From the NCBI GenBank assembly GCA_002440665.1, contig DJUX01000021.1, positions 1 through 14,635 of the forward strand: a stretch of 14,635 nt of DNA. The letters are read 5' to 3'. Both the position numbers and the translations under genes were made by a program. The notes under the pieces were generated by a model. It was given only the letters and a program-made list of their open reading frames with translations, searched no databases and had not been told where the DNA came from. This document shows positions 1 through 8,605 of the stretch, piece after piece. This DNA is from Dechloromonas sp. UBA6271 (GTDB taxonomy: Bacteria > Pseudomonadota > Gammaproteobacteria > Burkholderiales > Rhodocyclaceae). Within the stretch, counting starts at the first letter, position 1; each line of letters opens with the position of its first letter.

Positions 1-2208
1 CTTTTAAACGCGCGCCGACATCGGGGTACCGTCAGCGCATCGAGCGCCGTCCCGAACTACACGACGACGCCGGCGGAAACGGCCTACTACGGCCAGCCCA
101 GTTTGTCTGGCGCTGCCAATGCCCGCTTGGCGGCCTGCGCGGGTAATGCCACCGACCCGGTGTGCCAGGCGCAAAGCAACGCGGTGACCTCGGCCAACAC
201 CCCGCGCCCGGCGGTTTCGCCCTACGACCCGTCGGTGACCGCCGCCCGTGACATCGCCGGCAACCCGAACAGCGTCCTGGGCAGCCTGGCCGACTATTAC
301 TCGGGCTGCACCACCGCTGAAGTCACCTCCCCGGCCGGCACCGCCACCAAGGTCTGCAACCGCTACCTCGGCATCGGCAACTACTCGACCCGACGCGATC
401 TCACCGTGCAAGTCGACCTCACGCCCAGTTGCGCGGCGGGTACTTGGTTCGCCCACGGCCAGGTCAATCGCAACGGCGCCGACTACATGGTGGCCGAGGC
501 CCAGTGCCGCATCCGCACGGACGGCCTGCAGCAATTCCGCTTCTACGCTGCTGGCGGGCGAGGCGCCTGCATTGGCTGGCAGGCCTTGGAACTGCCCACC
601 GCCCCGGCAATGGCTGCCACCTTCGTTGCCGACCTGTCGCCCCACTGGCAGGGCTACTGCTGGAGCCCGTTCAAGGTCGTGATGATGCCCGGCTCCGGCT
701 GCACGAACGGCAATTGCAATTACACCTTCCAGTACGGTACGCCGGTCTACGCCTGCCCGGCCGGCACCGTAAACGGCAATACCTTGTGGGGAGGCGGTTT
801 GTTCGGCTTCGGTGGATCAGCCGACCAATGCTTCACAGTCACCCCCCCGGATTTCGAAAACCGCTGCCCAGACGGCAGCACACCGATCTACGGCGACAAC
901 GGCACACAATGCGCCACCCCGGCCGGGTCGGCCACCCTGGTCGGCGCTTCCGGCTGGACCCTGCCCTTGTCCTTCCTCCAGCCCACCATGCTGCCGCACG
1001 AAACGGACACCTGGGTGGACCATGACGCGATCAGCGGTAGCGGACGGTGCACGGTCAGTACAGCGGATCGCTGTGTCGACGGTCCCGGTTCGAAAGTGAT
1101 CGACGGCCATACCGTCACCCGCGCTTGCTGGTCCTATGAACGTACCCTCACATGCACATCCGGCGCCCCGGTCGACGAATGCGCACCGCTGGCGGCCAGC
1201 GGCTGCACGCCGGCGAGCAGCACCTGCAAGCAGACCAACGCCGGCACGGGGCTGTGCGAGATCTACCAGGACACCTACAACTGTCCGGTCGCGGCCCAGA
1301 CCGGCACTACCGCGTCGAATTGCCCCGCCAACGTTTACTGCCTCGGCACTAACTGCTTCAACACCAGCTACACCAACGACGCCGACTTCGCCCGTTCCAT
1401 GTCCTACATGGAAGCGGCCCGGGAAGCCGGGGTCTATCTCGACACGGTCAACCTGCGGGTCTTCAAGGGTGAAGGCAACAAGTGCCGCGACCGCCTCCTG
1501 AAGAACTGCTGCTACTCCGACGGCTCCGGCGCCGGCATGACCAACCAGAGCCTGTTCGGCACCGGTTCCGGACTGGTCTACGACGTGCTGATGAATTCGC
1601 AAAACCAGGAGTTCCTCTACCAGGGCGTGCAGGCCCTGTTGCTGGGCGGTGGCTTCTCCGGCAGCTTCACCACCTACGGGGTCACCCTCGCCGTCAATGG
1701 CACGGCGCTGCCGGCGGGTTCCGCCGTGCTCTACGCCGGCGACGGCCTGGTGGTCGCTTTCGACCCGTGGTCGCTGGCCATCGCGGTCGTCATCTACATC
1801 GTGATGTCGATGATGTCGTGCAACGAGGAGGAAGGGAAGCTGGCCATGAAGGAAGGGGCCGGCCTGTGCCATAGCGTCGGCACCTATTGCTCCTCGTGCA
1901 TCCGGATTTTCGGGAGCTGTGTCTCCTGCATCGAGCACACCACCGGCAAGTGCTGCTTCAACAGCAAGCTGGCCCGCATCATCAACGAACAGGGGCGGGG
2001 GCAAGTCGGCAAGGGTTGGGGGTCGGGCGAGAACCCCGACTGCTCGGGTTTCACCATCGCCCAACTGCAAAGCCTCGATTTCTCGGCGATGGACCTGCGC
2101 GAGTTCTACGCCTCCATCGTTCCCACGCTGCCCAACGTGAACAGCCTGCAAAGCAGCAACGCTTCGCGCCTGACCACCTGCTACTACGGACAGGGGAAAT
2201 GCCAATGA
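1..2208 (+). CDS. traN: TraN, mating-pair stabilisation outer-membrane protein (5' partial)
   Basis: The frame is open from the first base, so the gene runs off the left edge; the TTG at 103 need not be its start. About 40 cysteines are visible over 735 codons, as expected for TraN, the cysteine-rich outer-membrane protein that stabilises donor-recipient contacts in F-type conjugation. The C-terminal part is family-typical: CC and CxxC clusters (KNCCYSD, SSCIRIFGSCVSC, GKCCFNSK), then IINEQGRGQVGKGWG, PDCSGF and LDF...DLREFY. A hydrophobic stretch (WSLAIAVVIYIVMSMM, about bases 1771-1818) lies before the last cysteine cluster. The many cysteines imply disulfide-dependent folding, which fits the CxxC thioredoxin-fold TraF downstream. 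The stop overlaps the next start by four bases (ATGA). The family call is secure; receptor specificity cannot be read. Confidence 0.93.
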   Translation, partial: LLNARRHRGTVSASSAVPNYTTTPAETAYYGQPSLSGAANARLAACAGNATDPVCQAQSNAVTSANTPRPAVSPYDPSVTAARDIAGNPNSVLGSLADYYSGCTTAEVTSPAGTATKVCNRYLGIGNYSTRRDLTVQVDLTPSCAAGTWFAHGQVNRNGADYMVAEAQCRIRTDGLQQFRFYAAGGRGACIGWQALELPTAPAMAATFVADLSPHWQGYCWSPFKVVMMPGSGCTNGNCNYTFQYGTPVYACPAGTVNGNTLWGGGLFGFGGSADQCFTVTPPDFENRCPDGSTPIYGDNGTQCATPAGSATLVGASGWTLPLSFLQPTMLPHETDTWVDHDAISGSGRCTVSTADRCVDGPGSKVIDGHTVTRACWSYERTLTCTSGAPVDECAPLAASGCTPASSTCKQTNAGTGLCEIYQDTYNCPVAAQTGTTASNCPANVYCLGTNCFNTSYTNDADFARSMSYMEAAREAGVYLDTVNLRVFKGEGNKCRDRLLKNCCYSDGSGAGMTNQSLFGTGSGLVYDVLMNSQNQEFLYQGVQALLLGGGFSGSFTTYGVTLAVNGTALPAGSAVLYAGDGLVVAFDPWSLAIAVVIYIVMSMMSCNEEEGKLAMKEGAGLCHSVGTYCSSCIRIFGSCVSCIEHTTGKCCFNSKLARIINEQGRGQVGKGWGSGENPDCSGFTIAQLQSLDFSAMDLREFYASIVPTLPNVNSLQSSNASRLTTCYYGQGKCQ

Positions 2209-2588
2209 AACCGACCGCATTCGCCCACGCCACGCTCCTGCTGGCGGCCCTCGTGCCCTCCGTACGAGCCGACGGCCCGGTTCGCACCCCGGTGCCCGAT
2301 CCCCGTCCGCTGATGCTCGCCGCCCTGCAAGCCAGTGACGGGCAAGCCCACGGCCTGCTCACCGGCGACATCGCGGACGCCATCACCCGGCGCTTCAATG
2401 CGTCCTCGCCCCTCTACATAGACGTCGCCACGGAACGCCGCTACGCGCAAGCGGGATGCGCCCGCCTGAAGGTGACCTTCTGGCAAGAAGGCGTGCAGCT
2501 TCCGAGCGCAGATGGTCCCCGTCGGCAGACCGTCGAATTCGGCATCAACTATTGCCTGGACGGGCGCCCGCCCCGCTCGCTGAGCTAG
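2205..2588 (+). CDS. Small exported protein of the transfer operon, function unknown
   Basis: This 127-residue protein starts MKPTAFAHATLLLAALVPSV, a typical signal peptide with likely cleavage after VRA (about residue 24), so a periplasmic location is inferred. The ATG at 2205 is preferred over the ATG at 2199 because AGGGGA (about 2192-2197) is well spaced from it and it forms an ATGA overlap with traN. The mature part contains two cysteines (AGCARLKVTF and INYCLDG), which could form a disulfide. I do not recognise a family. Its place between traN and traF, with coupled translation, suggests an accessory of mating-pair formation, but no catalytic motif is visible. Confidence 0.8.
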   Translation: MKPTAFAHATLLLAALVPSVRADGPVRTPVPDPRPLMLAALQASDGQAHGLLTGDIADAITRRFNASSPLYIDVATERRYAQAGCARLKVTFWQEGVQLPSADGPRRQTVEFGINYCLDGRPPRSLS

Positions 2589-2596
2589 GAACCGCC

Positions 2597-3430
2597 ATGC
2601 GATGCCGTACCCTGCTTCTCCTTATCTTTGCGCTCGACCTGTCGACCGTCCAGGTCGTCTCATCGGCCCAAGACGGCGCGGCGCCCTACTGGCGCGACGC
2701 CTGGCGCGGCTGGCACTTCTATGAGGATCCCGCGCCCGACGACAAACCGGCCGTTCCCGCTGCGCCGCCCGCCGCCAAGCCACAGGCAGCCCGCGCCCCG
2801 GAACTCGATGACTTCGAACGTCTGCAAAAGGCGCTGGAGGAATACCGCAACATCGCGATCATGCGGCCGACCGAGGCCAACGTGCGGCGCTACATGGAAC
2901 TCGAAGCGAAGGTCGTGGGCCAGGCGAGCACCTTCGCCGACGTGGCGCGCCGCGTGGCCTGGGCGACACCGGCGCTCGACCCGACGCTCCAGGGCCGCCC
3001 GGTCAATGCGAAGGCGCTGGAGGTCTTCGAGGAAACCGAACGCACCGAGCGTTCGCGCACGGTGGCCCAGTTGGGCAAGGACCACGTCCTGTTCTTCTTC
3101 TACCGCTCCGACTGTCCCTATTGCCACGCCTTCGCACCGGTGCTGGAAGCCTTCCAGGGCCGGCACGGCATCCAGGTCGTGGCGATCAGTATCGACGGCG
3201 GACCGATGCCGGGCTTCCCGTCGGCGCGCCGCGACAACGGCATTGCCACTGCCCTGCAGGTGTCGCAGGTGCCCGCCGTGTTTCTCGCTCAGCCCTTCAC
3301 CGGCCAGATCACGCCCATCGGCTTCGGCGTGCTCTCCGAGTCCCAGTTGCTCGAGCGCATTTCCATCGTCAGCAGTCCGGAAGGCGTCGCGATGCTGCCC
3401 AGCGCGACGCGCCGGCTGGCCCTGCCCTAG
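2597..3430 (+). CDS. traF: TraF, thioredoxin-fold periplasmic pilus-assembly protein
   Basis: The 277-residue product has an N-terminal hydrophobic export signal (RTLLLLIFALDLSTVQVVSS), then WRDAWRGWHFYEDP, a hallmark near the mature N-terminus of TraF proteins, and a Pro/Ala-rich linker (residues 50-68). A thioredoxin-like domain follows from about residue 160: VLFFFYRSDCPYCHAF carries a CPYC motif at residues 173-176, and VSQVPAVFL supplies the cis-proline region. TraF proteins act in the periplasm in F-type pilus assembly. The intact CxxC suggests real disulfide oxidoreductase or isomerase activity, plausibly on the cysteine-rich TraN and TraH. The start at 2597 is supported by AGGA at 2587-2590; longer upstream extensions in this frame overlap the preceding gene. 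traH follows after nine bases. Confidence 0.92.
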   Translation: MRCRTLLLLIFALDLSTVQVVSSAQDGAAPYWRDAWRGWHFYEDPAPDDKPAVPAAPPAAKPQAARAPELDDFERLQKALEEYRNIAIMRPTEANVRRYMELEAKVVGQASTFADVARRVAWATPALDPTLQGRPVNAKALEVFEETERTERSRTVAQLGKDHVLFFFYRSDCPYCHAFAPVLEAFQGRHGIQVVAISIDGGPMPGFPSARRDNGIATALQVSQVPAVFLAQPFTGQITPIGFGVLSESQLLERISIVSSPEGVAMLPSATRRLALP

Positions 3431-3439
3431 GAGAACTCC

Positions 3440-4879
3440 ATGAGCCCCACCCCCTTGCGCCGCGTGCTGGCCGCATCCGTCGCCGCCAGCCTGGTGGCGG
3501 CCTCGCCGACGCTGTGCGCCGGCGACCTCAACGCCGAGGTCAACAACATGTTCAACAACCTGGGCGCCATCGGCAACTACACCGCCCCTGGCGCCTTCCG
3601 GGGGCAGGCCTACAACACCTACACCGGCGGCAACCTGATGATGCGCTCGCCGAACAAGGTTTACCAGCTCGCGGCGATCCAGTTTCCGAGCGCCAAGGCC
3701 GGCTGTGGCGGGATCGACGTTTTTGGCGGCTCCTTCTCGCACATTTCGGCAACCGAGTTCAAGAACATGCTGAAGAACATTACGGCGGCCCTGCCGGGGA
3801 TTGCTTTTCAGCTCGCGCTTGAAGCCGTGTCGCCCCTGCTGGGTGGGCTCACCAAGTGGGCCAAGGGCCTAGAGACCTGGATCAACAACGCGCGCATCAA
3901 TTCGTGCGAGACGGCCAAGGCGATCGTCAGTACCGCGGCCGAATCCCTCGGCTACAGCTCCCAGGAAACCTGCGCCGATCTGGCCGTGGAAATGGGTATC
4001 GAGAGCGACCGCGATGCGGCACGCCGGCGCTGCTCCAGCGACCGCTCCAACATCCTCGCCTCGGCGCGCGGCTCGGGCGACGCCAATGTCCGCAACAAGG
4101 CGCCCTTCGTCGGCAACCTGACCTGGAAGGCCTTGCAGAAGACCGGCAGCTACCTGGACGATGCCGAGCGCGAACTGATCATGAGCATCGTCGGTACGGT
4201 GATCTACTACCCCGAGGAATCTGGCCGCGATCCCGAGACCGTCGCCCCCACGCTGACCTCGATCAGCCAGTTGCTCTACGGCCAGGCCGCCGGCAGCGGC
4301 AACGACGTGGTCCAGCATCTGCTGAGCTGCAACAACTACAGCGACTGCGATGGTGTGGCGTTCAACACCGCCTACAACCACACACCCTTCACCGCGAAGG
4401 TCGAGGCGCTGATGCGTTCGATCGCCGAGAAGATCGCCAACCGCACCGCGATCCCGAACAACTCGGCCGAGGTCGGCTTCGTCAACCAGACCACGGAGCC
4501 GGTCTACAAGATGCTCTCGATCGGTACGAGCATCCCCGGCTCCGGGCTGGCCGACAGCCTGATCGGGCAGTACCGCGACCTGATCGCCGCCGACTACGCC
4601 TATGTCTTCCTGGAACGCAATCTGCGCCTCGGGCTGGCCGCCCTGGACAAGGACTACACGTTGCAGCAGACGCAGCGCGAGCAGGCGCGGGACATTCGCC
4701 AACGGGTGCTGACCATGCTCTCCCAGATCGCCCAGGAGAAGAACACCCTCTACCAGAAAGTCGGTTCCTTCCGCGCTGTCTCCGGGCATCTGGAAGAGCT
4801 CGAACGCCAGTTGCGCACCAGCATGCCCCAGCACGTGATGGACATGCTCGGCCAGCAAGCCGCCTACCTCGCCCGCTAA
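3440..4879 (+). CDS. traH: TraH, conjugative pilus assembly protein
   Basis: The 479-residue product has a signal peptide (LAASVAASLVAASPTLCAG, residues 9-27) followed by DLNAEVNNMFNNLGAIGNYTAPGAFRGQ, the conserved start of mature TraH, and YTGGNLMMRSP and GCGGIDVFGGSFSHI, the most conserved TraH block. Later cysteines (NSCETA, ETCADL, RRRCSSD, LLSCNNYSDC) suggest disulfides. Residues about 395-465 are rich in Gln, Glu, Arg and Leu and are probably coiled-coil. TraH is a periplasmic or outer-membrane-associated component needed for pilus extension in F-type systems. The size fits the family (about 450-480). AGGAGA just before the ATG is a good ribosome binding site and overlaps the end of traF, so the two are tightly linked. 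Confidence 0.94.
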   Translation: MSPTPLRRVLAASVAASLVAASPTLCAGDLNAEVNNMFNNLGAIGNYTAPGAFRGQAYNTYTGGNLMMRSPNKVYQLAAIQFPSAKAGCGGIDVFGGSFSHISATEFKNMLKNITAALPGIAFQLALEAVSPLLGGLTKWAKGLETWINNARINSCETAKAIVSTAAESLGYSSQETCADLAVEMGIESDRDAARRRCSSDRSNILASARGSGDANVRNKAPFVGNLTWKALQKTGSYLDDAERELIMSIVGTVIYYPEESGRDPETVAPTLTSISQLLYGQAAGSGNDVVQHLLSCNNYSDCDGVAFNTAYNHTPFTAKVEALMRSIAEKIANRTAIPNNSAEVGFVNQTTEPVYKMLSIGTSIPGSGLADSLIGQYRDLIAADYAYVFLERNLRLGLAALDKDYTLQQTQREQARDIRQRVLTMLSQIAQEKNTLYQKVGSFRAVSGHLEELERQLRTSMPQHVMDMLGQQAAYLAR

Positions 4880-4904
4880 AAGCGATACCCCGGAGAACTG
4901 CGCG

Positions 4905-7685
4905 ATGTGGGAGATCTACGCCTATCAGAATTCGGCCAGCCTGTTCGGCGTCTTCAACGCGGCGGCCGCCATCCATGCCTCCGGCGACTACATGTCGGCG
5001 TTGGCCGCGGTCGCTTTCTGCGGCTTCGTCGCCGCGCTGATCGCCTATGCCTTCGCCCCGGAGAAGTTGCAGGGCTGGAAGTGGCTCGCCACGGTCGTGC
5101 TGGTCTTCTCCCTGCTAATCGTTCCCAAGGTGACGGTCGGCATCGTGGACAAGACGGGCAGCGGTCCGGTCCAGGTGGTCGGTAACGTGCCCTTCGGGGC
5201 TGCCTTGCTGGGCAGCCTGACCAGCACGATCGGACATACGCTGACCGGGCTTTTCGAGACCGCGTTCCAGGTGATACCCGGCGCCGGTGCCCTGCCCAGC
5301 GAGCTCACCTATGAGCGCAACGGCCTGATGTTCGGTAACCGGCTGATCCGGGAGACGGGAAACGTCGTCTTCCAGGATCCGAACTTCCGGATGGACCTGA
5401 TCAACTTCATCCACAACTGCACGACGTACGACCTCCTGGATGGCACGATTTCGCCAGCAACGTTCTCGACGTCCGACGACGTCTGGCCTCTGATGGCTAC
5501 ACCGAATCCGGCCCGGTTCACGCCGATCACAAGCACATCCGGCAGCACCATTGAGACCTGCCCAGCCGCTTATCAAAACCTCAACGGGCGATTGCCCGCC
5601 CAACTCAGCCGAATCCAGGGCCAGTTGGCCTTCCAGCTCAATCCGACCTTGCCCGGTGCCGCGGCCGCGAGCGTGATTGCCGGGCAGATTCAGCAGGCCT
5701 ACCTGAAGAACAGCATCGCTGCCGCATCGGCAACCGCGGCCGACCTGATCCGCCAGAACGCCATGCTCAATGCGATCGCCGACACCGGCAAGATCGTCGG
5801 CCAAAGGGTCAATGATCCGGCAGCGATGGTGTTGACCGTCGGGCGCGCACAGGGCGTCGCCCAGCAGAACGCGGCCTGGATCAACGCCGGCAAGGTGGCC
5901 GAGCAGGCGCTGCCCGTCTTCCGCAACGTCGTCGAGGCCGTAAGCTATGCCCTCTTCCCGCTGCTCGTCCTGCTGCTCCTGCTGACCAGCGGCCGTGAAA
6001 CCATGATCGCCTTCAAGGGCTACGCCGCGATCCTCATCTGGATTCAGCTCTGGCCACCGCTGTATGCGGTGCTGAACTACATGGCGTCGATCTATGCGTC
6101 CTACGACATCGCGGCCGCAGCGGATCTCGGCACCGGCCTCAAGGGACTGACCCTGCAAACCGCTTCGAGTATTTACTCGCGGGCGATCTCCGGCGAGGCG
6201 ATCGTCGGCTACCTTTCCATCAGCATCCCCTTCCTGGCCTGGGCCGCGTTGAAGCGAATGGAGAACTTCGGGTCGGCGATGGTCGGCGGCCTCTCCGGAC
6301 TACAGGCCATGCTCGGCTCCTCGACAGGCTCCGCTGCCCTGGGCAATACCAGCCTCGGCAACGTGTCGATGGACCAGATGCGCCTGGCACCGAATACCAC
6401 ATCGGCGTTCATGAGCAGTTGGCAGAACGATCTCACCGGCGACACCTTCTCGTCGAACGCACTGACTGGCCGCACCGCGGTCAGTCTGCTGCGCAACCAG
6501 GGGTTCGCGTCACGGGTCGTGTCGATGCGGGTATCGGAGCAGGATGTCCAGCAGGCCAGCCGACAGGTCGATGCCGCACGCGGCGAAGCCGTCGCCGCAA
6601 CCACCGAGCGGTCGGCCGCGCTGTCGGATGCGTTCTCGCGGGGACTCAGCAAGCTACGCTCGGCGCGCAACAGTCAAGGCTCGAATTCGAGTAGCTTCGA
6701 ACAGATCGGCGACACGTTGAACAAAATGGACCAAGTCTTGCAGACTGTCGCCCAAAGTACTGGACTCAGCCAAGCCCAGGTTGCGCGTATCGCTTTTGGT
6801 GCCGCAGCCCAGGTCGGAGTCAATACCAGCGTATTCAAGGGCGGCCTCCAGGCAGGTCTCGACAAGTCTTATCAGTCAAGCCTTTCCGCCCAAGAGCAAA
6901 AGGCTTTGGCCAGCATGAGCGGAGAGCAACTGGTCGCCTTTAAGCAGTTTGGCGATCGCGTTTCCCGAGATTCCAGCTTTGTGCAGGCAATCTCGAGCGA
7001 CGCACGCGAAGCACGCGAGATGTCGGCAAGGCTTGGCTCAACGCAAGCGCGCTCTGAGCGGGCCGATGCCACCCTAGCGGACCGCACGAGTTTCGCCGAA
7101 CGCATGTCGTCCGCTCACGAGAAGGGCGAGGCCATCTCCATCGACATCGCCCAGGATCCGCACAACATGGAGATGTTTTTAAGGTATGCCCAGACCTATG
7201 GCGGCAACAGTGCGGCGGCCCATACCTTGATGTCCGCAGAACTCGCCCGACAGTCGCTACGTCCGAACCGGACACTCCACGATGGAAGCAGTCTGCCCGT
7301 GTCCTTCGGCGACGTGCGTAATCTTCATCAGCAGCAATTGAAGGACGCCGAAGTCACACCAGACATTTCCAGCACACATAGCTCGAATCGCAGCACTACC
7401 TCGCGCTTTGGGGCTGACCCCAGCCATCCGCTGAGGCAACGGGCAGAACGCTCCTCCCCGGTTCGGGAGGAAGTAAGCCAACGAGCCGCCCAACTCCACG
7501 GAGAAACCGCGGCGAAGCGCAGCGAGTTCGATGACAAGGCCGAGATCGTCAAGACGGACGATGGCACACTAGCATCCAAGAAGTCACTGATGCTGCAATC
7601 CACCAAGCAGGTGTACAGGGACGGTGAGGCGACCTTGGACAATGCGAAAGATGCTGTCCAGGATCTGCTCAAGTCGAAAAAGTAG
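4905..7685 (+). CDS. traG: TraG, mating-pair stabilisation / pilus assembly inner-membrane protein
   Basis: The 926-residue product is close to the length of F TraG. The N-terminal half is a membrane domain with hydrophobic segments at about residues 31-50, 58-80, 343-361, 372-397 and 432-449. Residues about 80-340 form a soluble loop with two cysteines (NCTTY, ETCPAAY). The C-terminal half (from about 460) is hydrophilic and Ser/Gln/Ala-rich with helical heptad-like stretches, as in the TraG periplasmic domain. In F, the N-terminal part serves pilus assembly and the C-terminal part mating-pair stabilisation; in SXT/R391 elements TraG is the recognition target of entry exclusion. CGGAGA before the ATG is the likely ribosome binding site. 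The region after about base 6660 looks less GC-biased than the 5' part. It is the last transfer gene here and faces a convergent gene two bases beyond its stop. Confidence 0.93.
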   Translation: MWEIYAYQNSASLFGVFNAAAAIHASGDYMSALAAVAFCGFVAALIAYAFAPEKLQGWKWLATVVLVFSLLIVPKVTVGIVDKTGSGPVQVVGNVPFGAALLGSLTSTIGHTLTGLFETAFQVIPGAGALPSELTYERNGLMFGNRLIRETGNVVFQDPNFRMDLINFIHNCTTYDLLDGTISPATFSTSDDVWPLMATPNPARFTPITSTSGSTIETCPAAYQNLNGRLPAQLSRIQGQLAFQLNPTLPGAAAASVIAGQIQQAYLKNSIAAASATAADLIRQNAMLNAIADTGKIVGQRVNDPAAMVLTVGRAQGVAQQNAAWINAGKVAEQALPVFRNVVEAVSYALFPLLVLLLLLTSGRETMIAFKGYAAILIWIQLWPPLYAVLNYMASIYASYDIAAAADLGTGLKGLTLQTASSIYSRAISGEAIVGYLSISIPFLAWAALKRMENFGSAMVGGLSGLQAMLGSSTGSAALGNTSLGNVSMDQMRLAPNTTSAFMSSWQNDLTGDTFSSNALTGRTAVSLLRNQGFASRVVSMRVSEQDVQQASRQVDAARGEAVAATTERSAALSDAFSRGLSKLRSARNSQGSNSSSFEQIGDTLNKMDQVLQTVAQSTGLSQAQVARIAFGAAAQVGVNTSVFKGGLQAGLDKSYQSSLSAQEQKALASMSGEQLVAFKQFGDRVSRDSSFVQAISSDAREAREMSARLGSTQARSERADATLADRTSFAERMSSAHEKGEAISIDIAQDPHNMEMFLRYAQTYGGNSAAAHTLMSAELARQSLRPNRTLHDGSSLPVSFGDVRNLHQQQLKDAEVTPDISSTHSSNRSTTSRFGADPSHPLRQRAERSSPVREEVSQRAAQLHGETAAKRSEFDDKAEIVKTDDGTLASKKSLMLQSTKQVYRDGEATLDNAKDAVQDLLKSKK

Positions 7686-7687
7686 CC

Positions 7688-7948
7688 TTAGCGATCCCAA
7701 CGACGTAGCGGTAAGTCTCCCTTGAAGAGAGAGCTAGAACCACCAGCACTTCCCCCGCCCCAGCGAGGCATTGACGATCCGGAACCTTGTCCAATGCCCG
7801 TCAGAGCACCAGCGATTGGAGCAGCGATGATCAGCCCGACGCCCATCATCACCACACCGACACCCCATCCGGCCTTGGACACAAGCGCGACAAACAATCC
7901 GATGCCCGCACCGATCACTAGGATCAAGAAAAAGAAGAACTTTCGCAT
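7688..7948 (-). CDS. Small two-helix membrane protein, function unknown
   Basis: This 86-residue protein has a near-ideal ribosome binding site: AGGAGG, five bases, ATG. It starts MRKFFFFLILVIGAGIGLFVALVS (first membrane helix, about residues 4-23), then WGVGVVMMGVGLIIAAPIAGALTGIG (second helix, about 28-52), then a Gly/Ser-rich tail ending in Arg/Trp residues. A hairpin of two helices in the inner membrane is inferred. It is convergent with traG, stop codons two bases apart. In SXT/R391 elements the entry-exclusion gene eex lies directly after traG, but there on the same strand, so an exclusion role is only a positional guess. I do not recognise the family. A weak promoter (TTGCAA, 16 bases, TAGGCT on the - strand) lies just upstream. 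Confidence 0.75.
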   Translation of the reverse strand: MRKFFFFLILVIGAGIGLFVALVSKAGWGVGVVMMGVGLIIAAPIAGALTGIGQGSGSSMPRWGGGSAGGSSSLFKGDLPLRRWDR

Positions 7949-8044
7949 ATCAACCTCCTGATCTCAGCCTATCCGAGGCAAATCAGTTTGCAAGGCTGTA
8001 CAGATAAAATCCACCCGTAACGAACTGGCGCAGTTTTGCTCTGC

Positions 8045-8605
8045 TCACGCCTCCGGGAGATCATGACCGGCATCCCGTACGGCTTTCGCCCAACGACGAA
8101 TCGTTGCGCGTAGTGTTCGCTGTTCCTTGTCGTCGACGGGCATGATCGGCACCAGCGCCAGTACCTGCGCTGGAGTCACATAGCCGTGTTCAAACAGCGC
8201 CATGCAAAACTCGCGATCCTTGTCGCGCCCGGCCACGGCCTTTGCGAGGAAAAGGTCGAGCACGTCCAGGCAATAACCCACCCGGTCGTTGGTGTTGCCG
8301 TTCTGGACCCGATGCACGCGTTGCATCCAGTCCTTTGGCAGCGTGGCGGTATCCGGGCCCACGCCCTGGGCGTAGTAGCCATAGTTCTGGTGAAACTGCG
8401 AGCCTTCGCCGATGGCCCCGTCAATCCTGTCAGCCAGTTCGGGAGCCTGGAGTGGGTAGATATCAGCCTCCATGGACATCGTGAACGCTGCTTCCGGGTT
8501 GGGCACGGGGCCGAGCATCGACTGGCTCCCGACGATCACGAATTCGTACTGATCCGTGATGTCGCCGCTGGCGCGGATGATATGTTCGAGTTCGTCTCGC
8601 GTCAT
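8045..8605 (-). CDS. DUF6036/MenT-like nucleotidyltransferase, putative toxin
   Basis: The 186-residue product has a minimal nucleotidyltransferase layout: EFVIVGSQSMLG (residues 21-32) as the glycine-serine loop, MSMEADIYP (44-51) with acidic residues E46 and D48 in place of the usual metal-binding D-x-D, and LDLFLAKAVAGRDKDREF (116-133), matching the lysine-containing helix of DUF6036/AbiEii/MenT-type proteins. The best-studied relatives are toxins that transfer nucleotides to RNA targets, including tRNA 3' ends; the substrate here is unknown. GAGGAGA upstream of the ATG is a strong ribosome binding site, and the start overlaps the end of the XRE-type gene (ATGA), as in an antitoxin-toxin pair. 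The non-canonical acidic motif leaves activity uncertain. Confidence 0.72.
   Translation of the reverse strand: MTRDELEHIIRASGDITDQYEFVIVGSQSMLGPVPNPEAAFTMSMEADIYPLQAPELADRIDGAIGEGSQFHQNYGYYAQGVGPDTATLPKDWMQRVHRVQNGNTNDRVGYCLDVLDLFLAKAVAGRDKDREFCMALFEHGYVTPAQVLALVPIMPVDDKEQRTLRATIRRWAKAVRDAGHDLPEA

Noticed and set aside
103..105. TTG as the start of traN
   Set aside because: The frame is open leftwards to base 1 with no stop, and TraN should begin with a signal peptide, which is not seen after this TTG.
2199..2201. ATG six bases upstream as the start of the small exported protein
   Set aside because: It would sit almost on the ribosome binding site; the ATG at 2205 has proper spacing and the ATGA overlap.
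817..2220. 467-codon open frame on the - strand opposite traN
   Set aside because: It is antisense to a clearly recognised cysteine-rich TraN; low-complexity Gly/Ala/Val/Arg composition is typical of a shadow frame in high-GC DNA. Similar frames opposite traF, traH and traG were rejected for the same reason.
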